This document shows positions 47,801-60,600 of a DNA stretch of 64,000 nt, one piece after another. Source of the stretch: Aralia elata (lineage: Eukaryota; Streptophyta; Magnoliopsida; Apiales; Araliaceae); assembly GCA_034770075.1 (NCBI GenBank), contig CM068380.1, positions 83,660,112 to 83,724,111 of the forward strand, in the 5' to 3' direction. The notes beneath the pieces were generated by a model. The model worked only from the letters and a program-made list of their open reading frames with translations, did no database searches and was not told the origin of the DNA. A program made the position numbers and the translations under genes. How positions within the stretch are numbered: position 1 is the stretch's first letter; each line of letters begins with the position of its first letter.

Positions 47801-49722
47801 CTTTTTCCACCGAGTATAACTGCTCAGCCGAATAATTGATCTTTTCAGTGAGTGTACAAGGAGCATTGACAGCAAGGTCCATGGAAACAGTTGAAGAAGT
47901 TGATTTTCTCCTCCACGTTTCAGCTGGATCCCTGGACAGCATTTCAACTTCAAATTTCATTTTCGCTAGGGCAGCAGGACCTGGCAACCGCTTCTGGACA
48001 AGGAGGCGTAGTCTCTGGCATTCTGATTCCAGTTTTGCAATTTTCTTCAAACTCTCTAAGTGTCGCTTGTGTGCTACTTCAGCTGTTTGACGATCGAAAT
48101 CTCTCTCCTCGTTCCGAATCTCAAGCTCCTTCTCAACCACACGAACCTCATATCTCAGAGAAGCATTCTCTTTCTCTGTAGATTCTAATCTAGTCATTAG
48201 GGTACTGAAATCTGCCTCTGATTTAGCTCTGTGTTCTTTTAAATCTTTAATCACCTTTTCTTTTGCTAAGAGAGCCTTACTGAGTTTAGTATTCTGAGCA
48301 CCTAATAAGGAAAGCCTTTTACTGGTTTCTGATAACCTTTCTTCTAAAACATTTATCAGTTTTTCAAATTCTCTCGATGTCTTCATCACAGCATCATGAA
48401 TCTTCTTTTCCTGCTCTTCTCGAACAAAACGCAGTTGCTGCATGCATTCCTTCAGAGCGGCGTCCATACTAATTAATCTTTCTTCACCAGCTACTCTCTG
48501 CTTCATAGCTTTCTCTAGTTCTTGCTTTAGTGATATTGCTTCTGCTTCTGCCTTCTCCCAGCCTACATAAAATTTAAAGTCAGCTTAACTTGATAAATAC
48601 ATAGGAAATTACAAATAGACATATCTGATAATGGGTTAACTTGACCATAGAACATTCCAAAAGAACAGAAAGCAAGTGCATATACATGTGTGCTTGTGTA
48701 TGTAATCATAACTGAATACAAGATCACCTGCAATGGCTTCCTGAGCCACTTTCGCCTGCTGCTTGGCAAAATCATCTTTAATGTTGCAATCAATGAGGGC
48801 TGAAGAAAGCTTCTCGTTTAAAATTGTCAGATCTCTCTCCAGTTCTGCTTTGTCAATCTTAGGTGTCTGTATAAAGAAACAATATATATTAATAATGCCT
48901 CCAAGAACATAAATTGATTATTTAATATGGAGTATGTTTGAAAAACTTATCCACTTCAGATAGGAATAATACACCGGCCATGCAAACTATTGCAATCATT
49001 TTATCTGTTAGGTGTTTGTTTGTTTGTTCTACTGCTTTGACGACAATACTTGGTTCTGCTCCTCCACAACTGGCAACCTTAGGCATTAACATAGTCTTCT
49101 TCCTATTGAGCATTGGACAAGCCGAAAAAAGCTTACCACTCAAGGGGGATAAATTTAGTATGTAGCCAATTCCTTTTAGAATCAAGCTACGAGTCTAGTA
49201 TAATTTATCTCTACTTTCAAGATACAATGCAGTGGAGTGGAGGCCGGAATCGATACCCTTTGTGTTTCCAGAAAAGGGCAGAAAATATTCAAAATATCTG
49301 GTAAAGGAAGCCTTTTGTTCACTATAACCAATTTATGTTTCACTGGGAATTTAATGATAATTGACGGGCTGCGGCTGCCCTGCAAAGGATAGGCCTAGGA
49401 AAGGAAATAATAACATTGGTTTTATCACAAGTAGATAGAGCAATAAATTTGAATGTGAGGCAAACAAATAAGAATGAGAAATGAATCAACGATGTTACTA
49501 AGAAATGTACTTCAAGTTAGATAATGACTAAAAGCACACGCTAAGTAAAACAGTTAACAATACGAGAGAACAAAGAACATGCACCAAGTGTCCTTCATTT
49601 ACCTGTTCTTCATCTCCTCCCAAAGAAACCTTTACTTTGTCAGATGCAGTTATAGTCTTCTCTGTAGATCTTTTCTTCCAAAGCCATGTCTTGTTATCCA
49701 TCATACCCAGAAAGTCTTCCAA
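44885..49722 (-). CDS. FPP7: Filament-like plant protein (FPP7-type long coiled-coil protein), 1090 aa
   Basis: Five exons in frame: 49722-49603, 48866-48728, 48562-46096, 46004-45944, 45370-44885. The N-terminus has the family signature MMDNKTWLWKKRSTEKTI; the usual family start is the Met-Asp at 49701, so the seven codons upstream (MEDFLGM) may not be used. Heptad-rich coiled-coil sequence runs from about residue 45 to 280 (KIDKAELERDLTILNEKL, AEAEAISLKQELEKAMKQRV, and ISLLGAQNTKLSKALLAKEK-like heptads). A Ser-rich linker follows, then a second coiled coil (about 740-910). The C-terminal segment CQETILKLGRQFQAMASPR leads to a basic end (KRKCRGRLLKKLFWRSKKG). FPP proteins are plant-specific, resemble intermediate-filament rods and are linked to the nuclear envelope or vesicle tethering; the role here is inferred. 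Conserved gene neighbourhood with CLF supports orthology to FPP7. Confidence 0.9.
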
Positions 49723-51407
49723 CGTAATGTTATGAAGCTTGAATTAAAAAGAATCTGCAAGAATATGCTATGAAGCACATTTATATGAAAATATGCAAAG
49801 AAAATTATGACTAGTACTTTTGGTAATTTATCTGACAATAAATCATACTAGTATATAGCTTTACATTTTTTTGAGGTAAATATATCCTGTAGAAAAGTCG
49901 AAACACATTATGTGAAATAACGGACACCTTATTTGCCCTCATGCCCACACCCTCCTCTCTAAAAGAAAGAAATCTAGGTCCAGTCCTGGGAGAATCTTCA
50001 TTTTGGTATGGTGGAGGGTACAATTTACTTCGAAAATGGTGGATGGAAAAATAAATTAGAAATTATAAGAATAAAAAAATGACTAGTGTAATGTCATGCA
50101 ACAATAAAATGACTGCTAGCTGCGACACGATGCAGCGAACGCGGAAATATTTTTTATGTTCCTTCTCAGTTGGCTGAGCTGCCATCTAACTTGTGAACGA
50201 AAAGGAAGGTATCTTTTCAAGGAAAATGGTACCATTACCACCCAAGATCCATTATTACCTATATATTCAATAAGAAAATTCACAACAATATGGCAGCTAA
50301 TGATTCTAATGACATAAAAAGCATTTAGCTTGAATAATTACTAGAAAATGAGAATTGCTTGTAAGAGAAAATGAGAGAGAATGTATTCTATGAAGATTTA
50401 GAGAGACGGAGAGGGAAGGGGGTAGCTTTCGACCAAGTGATCGAAGTGAGTTGTTAATTAGTGCTCGTAGCCTCATACTAACTTGAAAGTTTCAGTTTGG
50501 AGCTTTTAGCATATTATGTCAATTACAACATTAAAACTAACACAGATCAACTAGAAAAACAAAAACAAACAAAAGTTAACCACAAAAGGGAAAATCGAAA
50601 GGAAAAAGATTGTGCTGCCATAAATTACGGCATAGAACCAAATTAAACTGAATTATAGAAGGATGAGCTACAGTTGTTACTTTTGATAGTTGAATAACAA
50701 ACCCTCCAGTCCTAGCCATGGATCATTCAATATTATATTTCTCTCTATATATAGATGTGACAATAAAGATCACAACTTGCAAATTGTAAGAGATTATTAT
50801 ATTTGTAAGTTTAGATGTTACCGGCGGCATGCATTTAGAGAGCAATGACCATGAAGTACTACTGGTTTAAATAGAAGAGAGAGAATGTGAGCTATGTAAT
50901 GAATTTAGAGAGAGAAAGAGGGAGATAATATTTATGTTGTTGGGTTTTGAAAAGAGAAGTGAATTTACAGAGGGTACGTGGAGAAGAGAGAAGGAAAAGG
51001 TGCGGGTTTGGATCTTAAAGGTATCCAGGTCGGGTAATAACCGATTTGTTTACCTTGCGGAAGAGCGGGCGTCAGTGTCAGTCGGACATGATTCATGTGT
51101 CTGTCTTAATCAATGAACCTTATTTCTCTACTTCAAACAAAATTTAAGGTTGTCTTTTATTTTCTGTCCTTTAATTAGACGTGCCGATTAAGCATTAATT
51201 GTTGTGTGGATGCCTAATTTAGTTAAGCGGTATTTGTTTACTTCTTAATATTTCTTAATAACTCTATATCTGATTCGATAAAAAAGTAAAATTATTAGAT
51301 AAAATTTTGTTTGTCTTCTTAATAGGTGAGAAGAAGATATAAATCAAAACCATTAAGAGTTGTCCCTCAACGAAAAATTTAAATTTATAGAGTCTCAATA
51401 AATATTA

Positions 51408-51610
51408 TACTCCTTCCATTCCAAATTTTAAGATTATTATTGATTTAAAAAAAATTAATTTGAGATATTTTTAAATTTAAAAGTCATTCAGATATTTTAC
51501 ACTTTTTAGTTATCAAAAAGTTTTTTAAATTCAGATACTATTTTATAAAATAATTTAATTTATTAAGATATATTAACCATTCAAATTTTAATTACTCAAT
51601 TTTACCGAAC
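51408..51610. mobile_element. MITE family B, copy 3
   Basis: Starts ctccttccattccaaatttt, then agattattattgatttaaaa and tttgagatatttttaaattt. The right half is shorter than in other copies, so the element may be truncated. Ends are approximate. Confidence 0.45.
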
Positions 51611-51825
51611 ACAACTTTAATCAGTCCGACTGAGAGAGAGAACCTTAGGCCCCAAACTGAACCTATAAAGAGCAAATCAAGAACAGGACACAAGACTCAG
51701 TGGTACGAGACTACGAGGTAAGGCAGTGGTGTGCGACTAAGATTTTTACGGAGTATGTAATTTAATAAATATGAAATTAAAGATCCCAACACACAAAAAT
51801 AAATAAAAAAGTGTCACATATAATC

Positions 51826-52080
51826 CTTACATTCTAAATTATATGATCGCTATTGATTTTAAAAAGTCAATTTAAAATACTTTTAAATTTAAAATTGAGA
51901 TGATTTATTAAAAATGATGAAACAATCAAGTTTACAAAGAGTAATACTTTTAGATAATTTACAATTTTAATCATTGTATTAATTAAAATTGGAGAAATTT
52001 ATGTTAATTTTAAATTTAAAAATATCTCAAATTGACTTTTAAAAGTTAATAACGGCCTTATAATATGAGATTGAGGGAAT
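51826..52080. mobile_element. MITE family B, copy 4
   Basis: The left end has cattctaaattatatgatcg, attgattttaaaaagtcaat and ttaaaatacttttaaattta. The right end mirrors it (aatatctcaaattgactttt, aaaagttaataacggcctta, taatatgagattgagggaat). The (AAT)n microsatellite starts right at its edge. Confidence 0.55.
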
Positions 52081-52083
52081 ATA

Positions 52084-52084
52084 C

Positions 52085-52146
<62 letters not shown>
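52084..52146. repeat. (AAT)n microsatellite
   Basis: About 21 perfect trinucleotide units, directly adjoining a family B MITE end. Confidence 0.97.
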
Positions 52147-52148
<2 letters not shown>

Positions 52149-52695
52149 TCAAAAGGACTGGTGCTAACACCCACCTCTAAGATATCAGACCACCCTATGA
52201 CCCTCCCCCAACGTAGGAGAGCCATAAATCACATAAGCATGATGGAAATATAGGGTGTGATTAAATGTTTACACGACATTTAGGAGGAGACAAAAAAAAA
52301 AGTCCAAAAAAGAAAAGAAAATAGAATCTTATCCTTTAAACAACAAGAAGATAAATTGTTATACAAAAAAACATTAAAACAATTGCAAGTTCCTTGGTAT
52401 AGAGATATGGGCATTAATTCGTCCTCCGTCACAGTGGGCCGCTGAAGTACATCAATCTATTAGCCATTAGGATTGTCCATGATAGAAGCGGCGGAGCAAT
52501 TGACAGTGGTATCTCACTTTATTGCAAAGTATTGCTGGCTCTAAAATAAAAAAGTGATGGCGACATAAAAAAATTAAAATGAACACCACAATTTTATTTA
52601 GTTAATTAATTAATTTACGCTTTATAATCAAAATTCCAAAGCAACGGTTGTTGATCACCCACTATCAATTAGTTGAGACGTTGTTGATTATTAAA

Positions 52696-52888
52696 GGAAG
52701 TTCTTAACATGTGCTGTAAGAGCACATGTTAAACACACGATTCCTGGTATATTCTCTTAAACTGTGTGCATATTTCTTTGAACTTGGTGTAAATGCAGAA
52801 ATCAAGGGAATATGCACACAGTTTAAGGAAATATACCCTTAAACTGTGTGCTTAACATGTGTCCTTAAGTCACATGTTAAGATGATCC
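52696..52888. mobile_element. MITE family A, copy 3, with perfect 9-bp target duplication
   Basis: Ends ggaagttcttaacatgtgct and cacatgttaagatgatcc. The flanks are attattaaa at 52687-52695 and again at 52889-52897, an exact 9-bp direct repeat typical of Mutator-like elements. The element is an almost continuous foldback of 193 bp with no coding capacity. Confidence 0.9.
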
Positions 52889-54144
52889 ATTATTAAAAGC
52901 TTAATTTGTTTGCACAAAGAAATACTATAAAATTAGCAAATAATGATTAGAAAATCTACTTAAACCTTCTTCTTTTTTGACTTGGTAATGTTATATGGTG
53001 TTACTTATTATATACATGCTTTTCTCCAAAAAGTACTCCATTAATTAAGTACCAATACTAAAAAGTTTATTATTATTATTTTTATTTTTATTTTTTGGCT
53101 TATTGTACCCGTATTGGAACATATGCAAGCCCACCATGGCCAATTAGAAACCTAGAATGAACATTTTTTTGTTGTCTAATCACATCTTCTAGCTCTCTCT
53201 CCCCTAATCATCACTACAAGTCTACAACGAAAAACAAGTGAAAGAAAACATATAACATATGCTTCAAGTACTTTACCAATTGATGTAGTATTATTATATT
53301 TTGCCCATATGAATGAATGTGGAATGTAGATATAAAAAAAATAAAATAAAAAAATAACCAAACAATTATTTGTAAGTTGTAGTACTGTTATATCACACAT
53401 AACTTGATTACTTGAACTGAATTGGAAAAGATTAGGTAGAGAAATATATAAAATATTAATACAATATTGTAAGACATGTTGAATGTAATTAACCCTCAGC
53501 TTTGGAATACTTTAGCCCAAGAGCTGCAATAAAATCAAGAAATTTGATACTGAAAGGTGGTTGCAAACGTTAATGGTTTAGTTTAGTGATAGGACCACTT
53601 AACCATTGAATATTGATGGCGAGTAATGACTTGAATAATCAGAAAGCATTCATGGAAGAAATCATAAAATAGGAAAGCAATCAATTTATATTGCAATCAA
53701 TATAAATATAAACAAAAATAAAATTCCTGTCAAACACCTATCTATAAAATATATGTAATTAATTTTTAAAACACTTTTATAATTATTTAGTAAAATAATA
53801 TTTTAACTTTTTTATATTAATAGTTTTATTAAAATTATTAATTTTCACCACACTTATCATACTGGACATTTAAACAGAGTATTATAATGATAAAAATATT
53901 TAATGCAACAACACCACGTCACTATTTTAATATACTCGTATATTATAGATTAGCTAAATGTGTGAGAGTGATACGGACATATATATATATATGAATGAGA
54001 ATTTTCTCTATTCTGAAAATTTTCTCTATTCATGAGCATGTTATAAATATTAATGTGATATAAACTTTATTGATTTTTTTTTTATTTTGCATATATAGTT
54101 ATACCATTTTTTTTGTTTTCTTTAAAGTTTAACTTAATAATTCT

Positions 54145-54385
54145 TCATGCCTTCCAAAATATAAGAGTAATTTTTTTTTTAATTTTTGAAGTCAATTTGA
54201 AATATTTTAAAATTTAAAATTGATATTACTTTGTTTAGTTTTAGTCAATATAGTTATGATTATTGTAGTAATAATAAAATCTATTCTTTCAAATGAATAA
54301 CATCAATATTGAATTTAATATTGTCTCAAATTAATTTTTAAAAAAATCAAAATTATCCTTTTTATGAAACTTAGGAAGTATGAAA
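54145..54385. mobile_element. MITE family B, copy 5
   Basis: Starts tgccttccaaaatataagag, then gaagtcaatttgaaatattt. The mirrored right half is tgtctcaaattaatttttaa, then attatcctttttatgaaact. Ends are approximate. Confidence 0.5.
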
Positions 54386-54669
54386 TTAGAGTAATTATAA
54401 TTTTTGTTTATAATTTGGACCTTAAAACTGTCATAGTTTTCAGCTTGGGCTTAGGTGATCGGTGATCCAATATTACAAATACGGTTTAAACCGTTAAACC
54501 GACCGGTCCTCGGGGCTGCAAAAGACCATCGTTAATTTGCCAAATAGAGAATTGACGAGCCGCCGCGGGAACCCTGTTTATAGGTAGCGAGTTTAGCTAC
54601 CAATTGTCTTCTTCTTCGAATTTATTCTGCGAAATCGCAATCGAAACCTCCATTTTTAAAAACGGAAGA

Positions 54670-57600
54670 ATGGTTAAAACAAAGCATCAAAAATCCAAAC
54701 CTAACAAACAAACACATGTAAGTATTAATTACTTTCTCTCTCCTCTTATATATGTATATGCACACATCTGCAGTATTTATTATAGTTGCATATTGTTTCG
54801 TGTTTTGGATTAGCGTTGTTAATTTACTGATGGATTAGTTGTCCTACTACTTGAGAGTTCGAATGTAACTGTTTACCATTACCTTTTTGCCGTATTTGAT
54901 TTTTGAAGTATTTTAGTTCATACGATTCAAACTATTTAGTCTATTAAACACAATCATAAGTGATTGTGGGGTTTGATGTTATGAATTGAGTTAATTTGAT
55001 CTCAATTCACTAGCAAAAATAAAAAAAAAAGAGATTTGCAGAATTAAAAAAATAAAATGGAAGGAATAAGTGAGATGGAAGAGGATAGCCAGAGAAAATA
55101 AGGCCAAATTGCAAGTGTGAATCCTAAAATCTCTATTTCTGCTAATATTTCACTGCGCCATGGCGAGTCATGGCGGCAGCCGACTGCCATGCCGCTTAGG
55201 CGACAAGGCGACCACCATGGCGTCTGTATGGCGACAAGTCGTTTACAATGTGCAATTTATATATTATTTGTTTTAATTAACAAGTATATTCGCAATAAAA
55301 TTTTAGATACATTAAAACTCAAAGCATAACACTATGGAATAACATTAAAAACACAATTATGTAAATATTTAGTAATAACAATCCAAAAATAAAATACTTG
55401 ATATTAAAAACTAGTAGAAGAAATGAAGAATTCAACAAACACCACATAGAAAATAAAGTTGCAACCAACCATCACATATTACTAGTCTAATAACTAATAA
55501 AACACCACATAGCAAGCCAAAATAATGTCTAGACTCTCTACACTGGTATCTAAATATTGTTCAAGCAAACTCATCAAGAAAATGGTCATCTCCATCTCCT
55601 CTACGAGAACTACTCTCATTCAAAGGCGTATGTATTATTTCTCCAAAATCATCCTCCACATCATTATCATCATTTGGAATTCTCTCTTTTTCATCAACTT
55701 CATCATCGGAGTCGGAATCCATCAACCTTGATTCCCTTGAAGTTGAACCACCACCACATCGAGAGTACGTCATGAGATTATCACTAGCATTAGAACGGCC
55801 CTCCTTGAAGAATTGCGATCCTCAAAAGTGTTGGATGCACCGGTTGCTCGATCCACATCATTCCATGTAAGGTCCTTCCCGGGATGAACAACATCGACCT
55901 CACTATTGATCCATTCACTACCCCATTCAAAGTCATCAATGGCTAATGGATCAAAAATTTTTTCAAGGTCACGCCTCTTTTGGAACCTTGAGTCGATGTT
56001 TCGATTGTATTAGACATACAACAAGTCACTCAATCGTTTGTGTTCCAATCTATTCCTCTTATTCGTATGAATCTAAAATAAATTAAACAAAAAATAATAA
56101 TATTAATGATAAAATTTTAATTGTATAAAAAATAGTTAGCATTAGTAGTGAATGACTTATTACTTTTGAACCAACAATAGAAAGTACTTACAAACTCAAA
56201 TGTACTCCAATTGCGCTCACAACCGGAAGAAGAACAACAAAGGCCTAGAATTCTTTTTGCAAATGAGGATAGCTTAATAGCCCACCCTCCAAAAGCATTC
56301 CACCAATCAACTTGCAAACATTTAAAAGAAATATAAATATTTTTAAAAAGAGGAACAGAAGAATGTATATAATTATAATTTAGCTTTTATATTTTTATAT
56401 ATATTTTAATATACTTACGAGGATTTTTTAATTTTCGTTGCCTAATCGCCATTTTTCTTGCAAAAGTATCTCGAGAAGCATCATAGTTATCGGCTAGATT
56501 GCTTATCTTGTCTAGCAAATCTAGATCGGGCATCATCTTTTGCAAGAATGTCATTGAAGTTTTCTCGTAGAGTACCAACAAACACCGGAAGTTCCTCTTT
56601 GATATCAAAGTATTTGCCTGGATTGAGAAACAACGCAACCCCATATAATTTTTGCTCCGTTTGGCTTTCCCATTGCCGCTCAACAATGTCAATCACTTTC
56701 TTGTACAATCTTTAATTGTTATCAAATGCATCTTTGATCTTTTTCTTCGCACATTCTATCGCAGCGAAAACTTCTGGCACATCAGGCTTCTCATCACCAT
56801 CAACAATCCTCAAGACTATAAGAAGTGGCTGTGACGCCCTAATGCAATCCTTAACATGATGCCAAAATGTTGTTGAAATAATAGCAGCAAAACTCCCTGG
56901 ATACCCAGCGCTGCCGCGCCATTGCTAGGCCAAAAACTGGTGCTGCCGCGCCAGGTCGCGGGCATGCGTTTTTTCCAGATTTTATGCTTTATATTAGGAC
57001 ATTTTCAGATCTTTTACAATTCTAATATAATTAGGAAGCTTGTTAATTAGGATTTTGATTCCAAATTGATTGCTATTTAGTAGTTCATTCTTTATGGGAA
57101 ACTAGGGTTTCTTTTGTTATTATAAATAGGCATGGATGATGTAATTCCAAAACATACTTCAGAATTATTCAATACAATTACTTAGTGAGATTTTTCTCTT
57201 CTTTTGGTTCTTTGAGAATTTCTAAGCTATTCTTAGTTTTTCTTTGAGATTTAATTTTGACTTATCATACAACAATTTATAGTTGTGTGTGGCGTTTTCT
57301 ACCGCATCAATCGTCGATTATACCAAGGTTCCTGTTTCCATATAAGCACGAGGTTAAGGTGTCGTTGGTGTTCTATTCAACGCAGACTTCTTTGCGCAAA
57401 CAATTGTACCATGGTTCTCGTCTCTTTATAGACGTTGGGTTAAGGTGTTGTGAGCGTTCCACTTTCATAATTTGCTAGAAACGATCCGGGTGATGACCAC
57501 CTCACGCAAGCGTGTCGTGAAGTCTATCAGATTGTGGGCTGGAATTGCTTCAACTTGCCTATGTCCTCTAGTATAAGGTCTAGGCAGTGAGCATCGCAAG

Positions 57601-60600
57601 GTATCCAAAACAGTGTAGGCCTCCTCTCCATTAGTATATGCCCCGTTGCCTTGTAATTAGAGGCATTGTCCGTGACCACTTGAATAACATACTCGGGGCC
57701 AATTTCCTTAATCTTATTATCAAGTAGATTTGCCAACATTGTGGCATCTTGCGATTGAATGGAGGCATCAACAGAACCCATGAAGTAAGTTCCCTTTGGA
57801 CTATTAACAAAGAAATTCAACAAGTGCCTTCCCCTCTTATCTGTCTAACCATCCGACATGAGTGTGCAGTCATATTGCTTCCAAGAAACTTCATGCTTCG
57901 CCTTTAACTCATCGGTTTTCGTCTTTGCCTTCTCAAGTAAAGGAACCCTCAACTCATGATACGTTGGAGGCTTTAAACCCGATCGATATTGCCCTATGGA
58001 CTCGATCATTACCTCAAAGCTCCTTGCATTTGCTGCATTGAATGGTATGCCACACTCGTAGAAAAAGTTGGCAACGTGCATATGGACTCTCTCCTTTTCC
58101 TCCGGTGTCCTCAAATGATTTTCAATACTCGTTTGGCTCAAACGCTTGCTATACCTCTCCTTTACAACTTCTTCGGGAGTCTTCCTTAGAAGTGCTTCAA
58201 TCGTCTTTGCTGGAGCTTTTGGTTGTGACTTCTGGAATTGAAAAACGCTCCTTTTAGAAGCTGTCCCAGAACTTGGGATAGTTTTAGAAGAAGCATTGGA
58301 AGCTATACTTGGACGAGTAGATGATTGTTCTTCTTGCACTTCTACTGCATCATCATCTAGCTCAACTGGCTTGTTCCTCTTTCTACTATTCAAAGCCGCT
58401 TGCATATCTCTCATAATTTCTGTTGTTGTTTTAGGGTACTTCGCTACATCTTCAAAATTTCCAGCTAGATGTTGCTTGAGCCTCTTGATACCCGAATGAC
58501 ATTTATTCCTGCAAAGTATACATTGCACGACATCCTTATTACGACCAATATCCATATTTCCAATCCGGATCGTTCGATTTAGCTTTTCTTTTAGGGTTCT
58601 TCGTTATATCATAACTATCGGCCCCCGAACTTGCCGCCATTTTACTTTCTACACAATACAATCAAATAAAAAATATAAGACAAAATTGATCCAAAATAAC
58701 AAACCATTAATCTAAATATTAGTTCAGTTTATGGTTTAATAAACTAGTTAGAACTTGCAACTTATGGTTTAGTATTCAAAATATCAGTTCAGTTTGTGGT
58801 TTATTTTTTTTCCTTAATTATTTTGGCCTTGTACAAATTTATAGTTTAATAAACTGGTTAGAACTTACAACACTTAACTTTGTTACATCTACAATTCAGT
58901 TTTATATATACGAAGAAAAGAGTGCATCTATAAAATTTATATATATATATATATAAATTTTTATATATATATATATTATAATCATAGTTGTGGATAAATT
59001 GTAAACTGTAAAGCAAATCACGTGGAGTAAAAAAACGAAAGTAGAGCAACATTATAAGAATAAAGGCAGAGAAACAGAGAAGTGACCAGCCGACCACATG
59101 AGAACGAAACAAAAAAAAGAAAAGAAAAAAAAAACAGCGTCGTGACTTGTGACCAGAAAAGAAGAAAGAAGAGTATACATGCAAAGAAGAAGCGATCGAA
59201 GCTGTGGGTAGTCGTCGTTGCCTCGTCGGTCGGAGCTGCCAGCCACTCGCCAGTCTCTCTCTCTTGCTTGCTCTCCCCCGTAGTTGTAAATCTCGGAACG
59301 ACGTCGTTTTGTTTTGTTTTTTTTTAACCCAGTTGGCCTTTGGGTTGATCCATACCCACAACAAATCCAAGTCGTTCGCTCAGCTCGCCTAAGTCGTCGA
59401 CGAGGCGTCCATGGCGACGACTTACTTTCCTAGGCGCCCGACTTGCAAACCTCCACCAAGTTGCCCTGCTTCCTTGCTTTCCTCGGACCGACTGGACGCC
59501 TAGGCGTCGCTTAGGTGACGCCTTAACAACTATGATCTATACACTGAACCTGCTTAGGAAGAGCTGATTAACAGTAGGCATGCTCTTTGCATATCTGAGT
59601 TTGCCGGGTATGAACTGCTCTTCAATCTTTGTTGCCAAACAACATCTACCTAATGCTATCCAATCATCTAAACAACCTAACAAATAGTAAATATATTTTC
59701 TAAACTCTGTTGAGTATAATATATAGGATACTCAACCATTTCATAACATTCGACTAATATGATTTAATTTTTTATGGGTTGGACAGATAAAAAAGCATGG
59801 AAAGCAAGCTGATATTTCGGAATTTCAGTTCAATGCATTGGGTTTAAAAATAATCCAAGTAACTGCAGATGGTAATTGTTTCTTCAGGTTTGTCGATGGT
59901 CACCTTATTATGCATACATGCATCTTGTTTTTGTAGTATTTTACACCGTAGGGCCTATGGTATCAATTTCTGTCTTAGATTTCCTTTTTTGTCAGCTATT
60001 ATGTTAAGTTGTACGGTAATTTGAATTACACTTTTTTTGGAAACTGTCTGCATAGCCTCATTAGTGTAATTCAACCTAATAATTATTGTTTGTAGAGCTC
60101 TAGCAGATCAGTTAGAAGGCAATGAGGATGAGCATATGAAGTACCGGATTATGGCGGTAGACTTTATTCGGGTATGTATTTCAGTACGTTACATTCATTA
60201 AGTATTTGATCCTGCTTGTATGTTATCAGACGGAAGCCTAAACGTATATTCCGGAAGTTTGTTTTATATACGTAGCAGTTATTACCATGGCTAGTCTGTT
60301 GGAGAAACAACCTATGGCTGCGTGAGCCCTACCTGGAGTCATATGGATTTCAGATTTAGTAAAAATACCCAAGATAAATGAAGCAGACTCGTGAGTAACC
60401 TGAAATGGCTTTCATGAGATGCCGATTTAGCACTGCAACAGCTGAATGTTTTCTGAATAAGTCCTAAGGGAAGCTGAAACGTAAATAGGACCTTCCTATA
60501 AATTTCTTATAAACTTCTACTGAATTATAATATTTGAATGGAAAGAGAAGTTAAATCTTATTGTTGAAATGGGACAAATCATTTCTCTCTCTCTATGTTA

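Larger units (their letters stand above)
49723..54669. other. Divergent intergenic region between the FPP and OTU genes
   Basis: About 4.9 kb. 50340-50930 has gaga-rich stretches typical of a plant 5' leader or promoter of the FPP gene. Further right are two family B MITEs (about 51408-51610 and 51826-52080), an (AAT)n tract (52084-52146), family A MITE copy 3 (52696-52888) and another family B MITE (about 54145-54385). The OTU 5' UTR probably begins near 54540-54600. No gene recognised. Confidence 0.6.
55145..59540 (-). mobile_element. hAT transposon, defective, in OTU intron 1 (approximate ends)
   Basis: The transposase relic (55561-58642) is bounded on both sides by clusters of short ggcga / gcttaggcgac motifs (55150-55240 and 59390-59530). 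These look like the subterminal binding repeats of hAT elements. The right end probably lies at ccttaacaactatg (59520-59534). I could not find a matching inverted end or an 8-bp target duplication on the left, so the left limit is uncertain. It is inserted antisense to the host gene. Confidence 0.6.

Noticed and set aside
47312..48181. Plus-strand frames across the FPP gene
   Set aside because: They are shadows of the long minus-strand coiled-coil exon.
58858..59370. 170-codon minus-strand frame right of the hAT transposase
   Set aside because: Built from low-complexity Phe-rich and AT-rich sequence within the element's subterminal region; no homology recognised.
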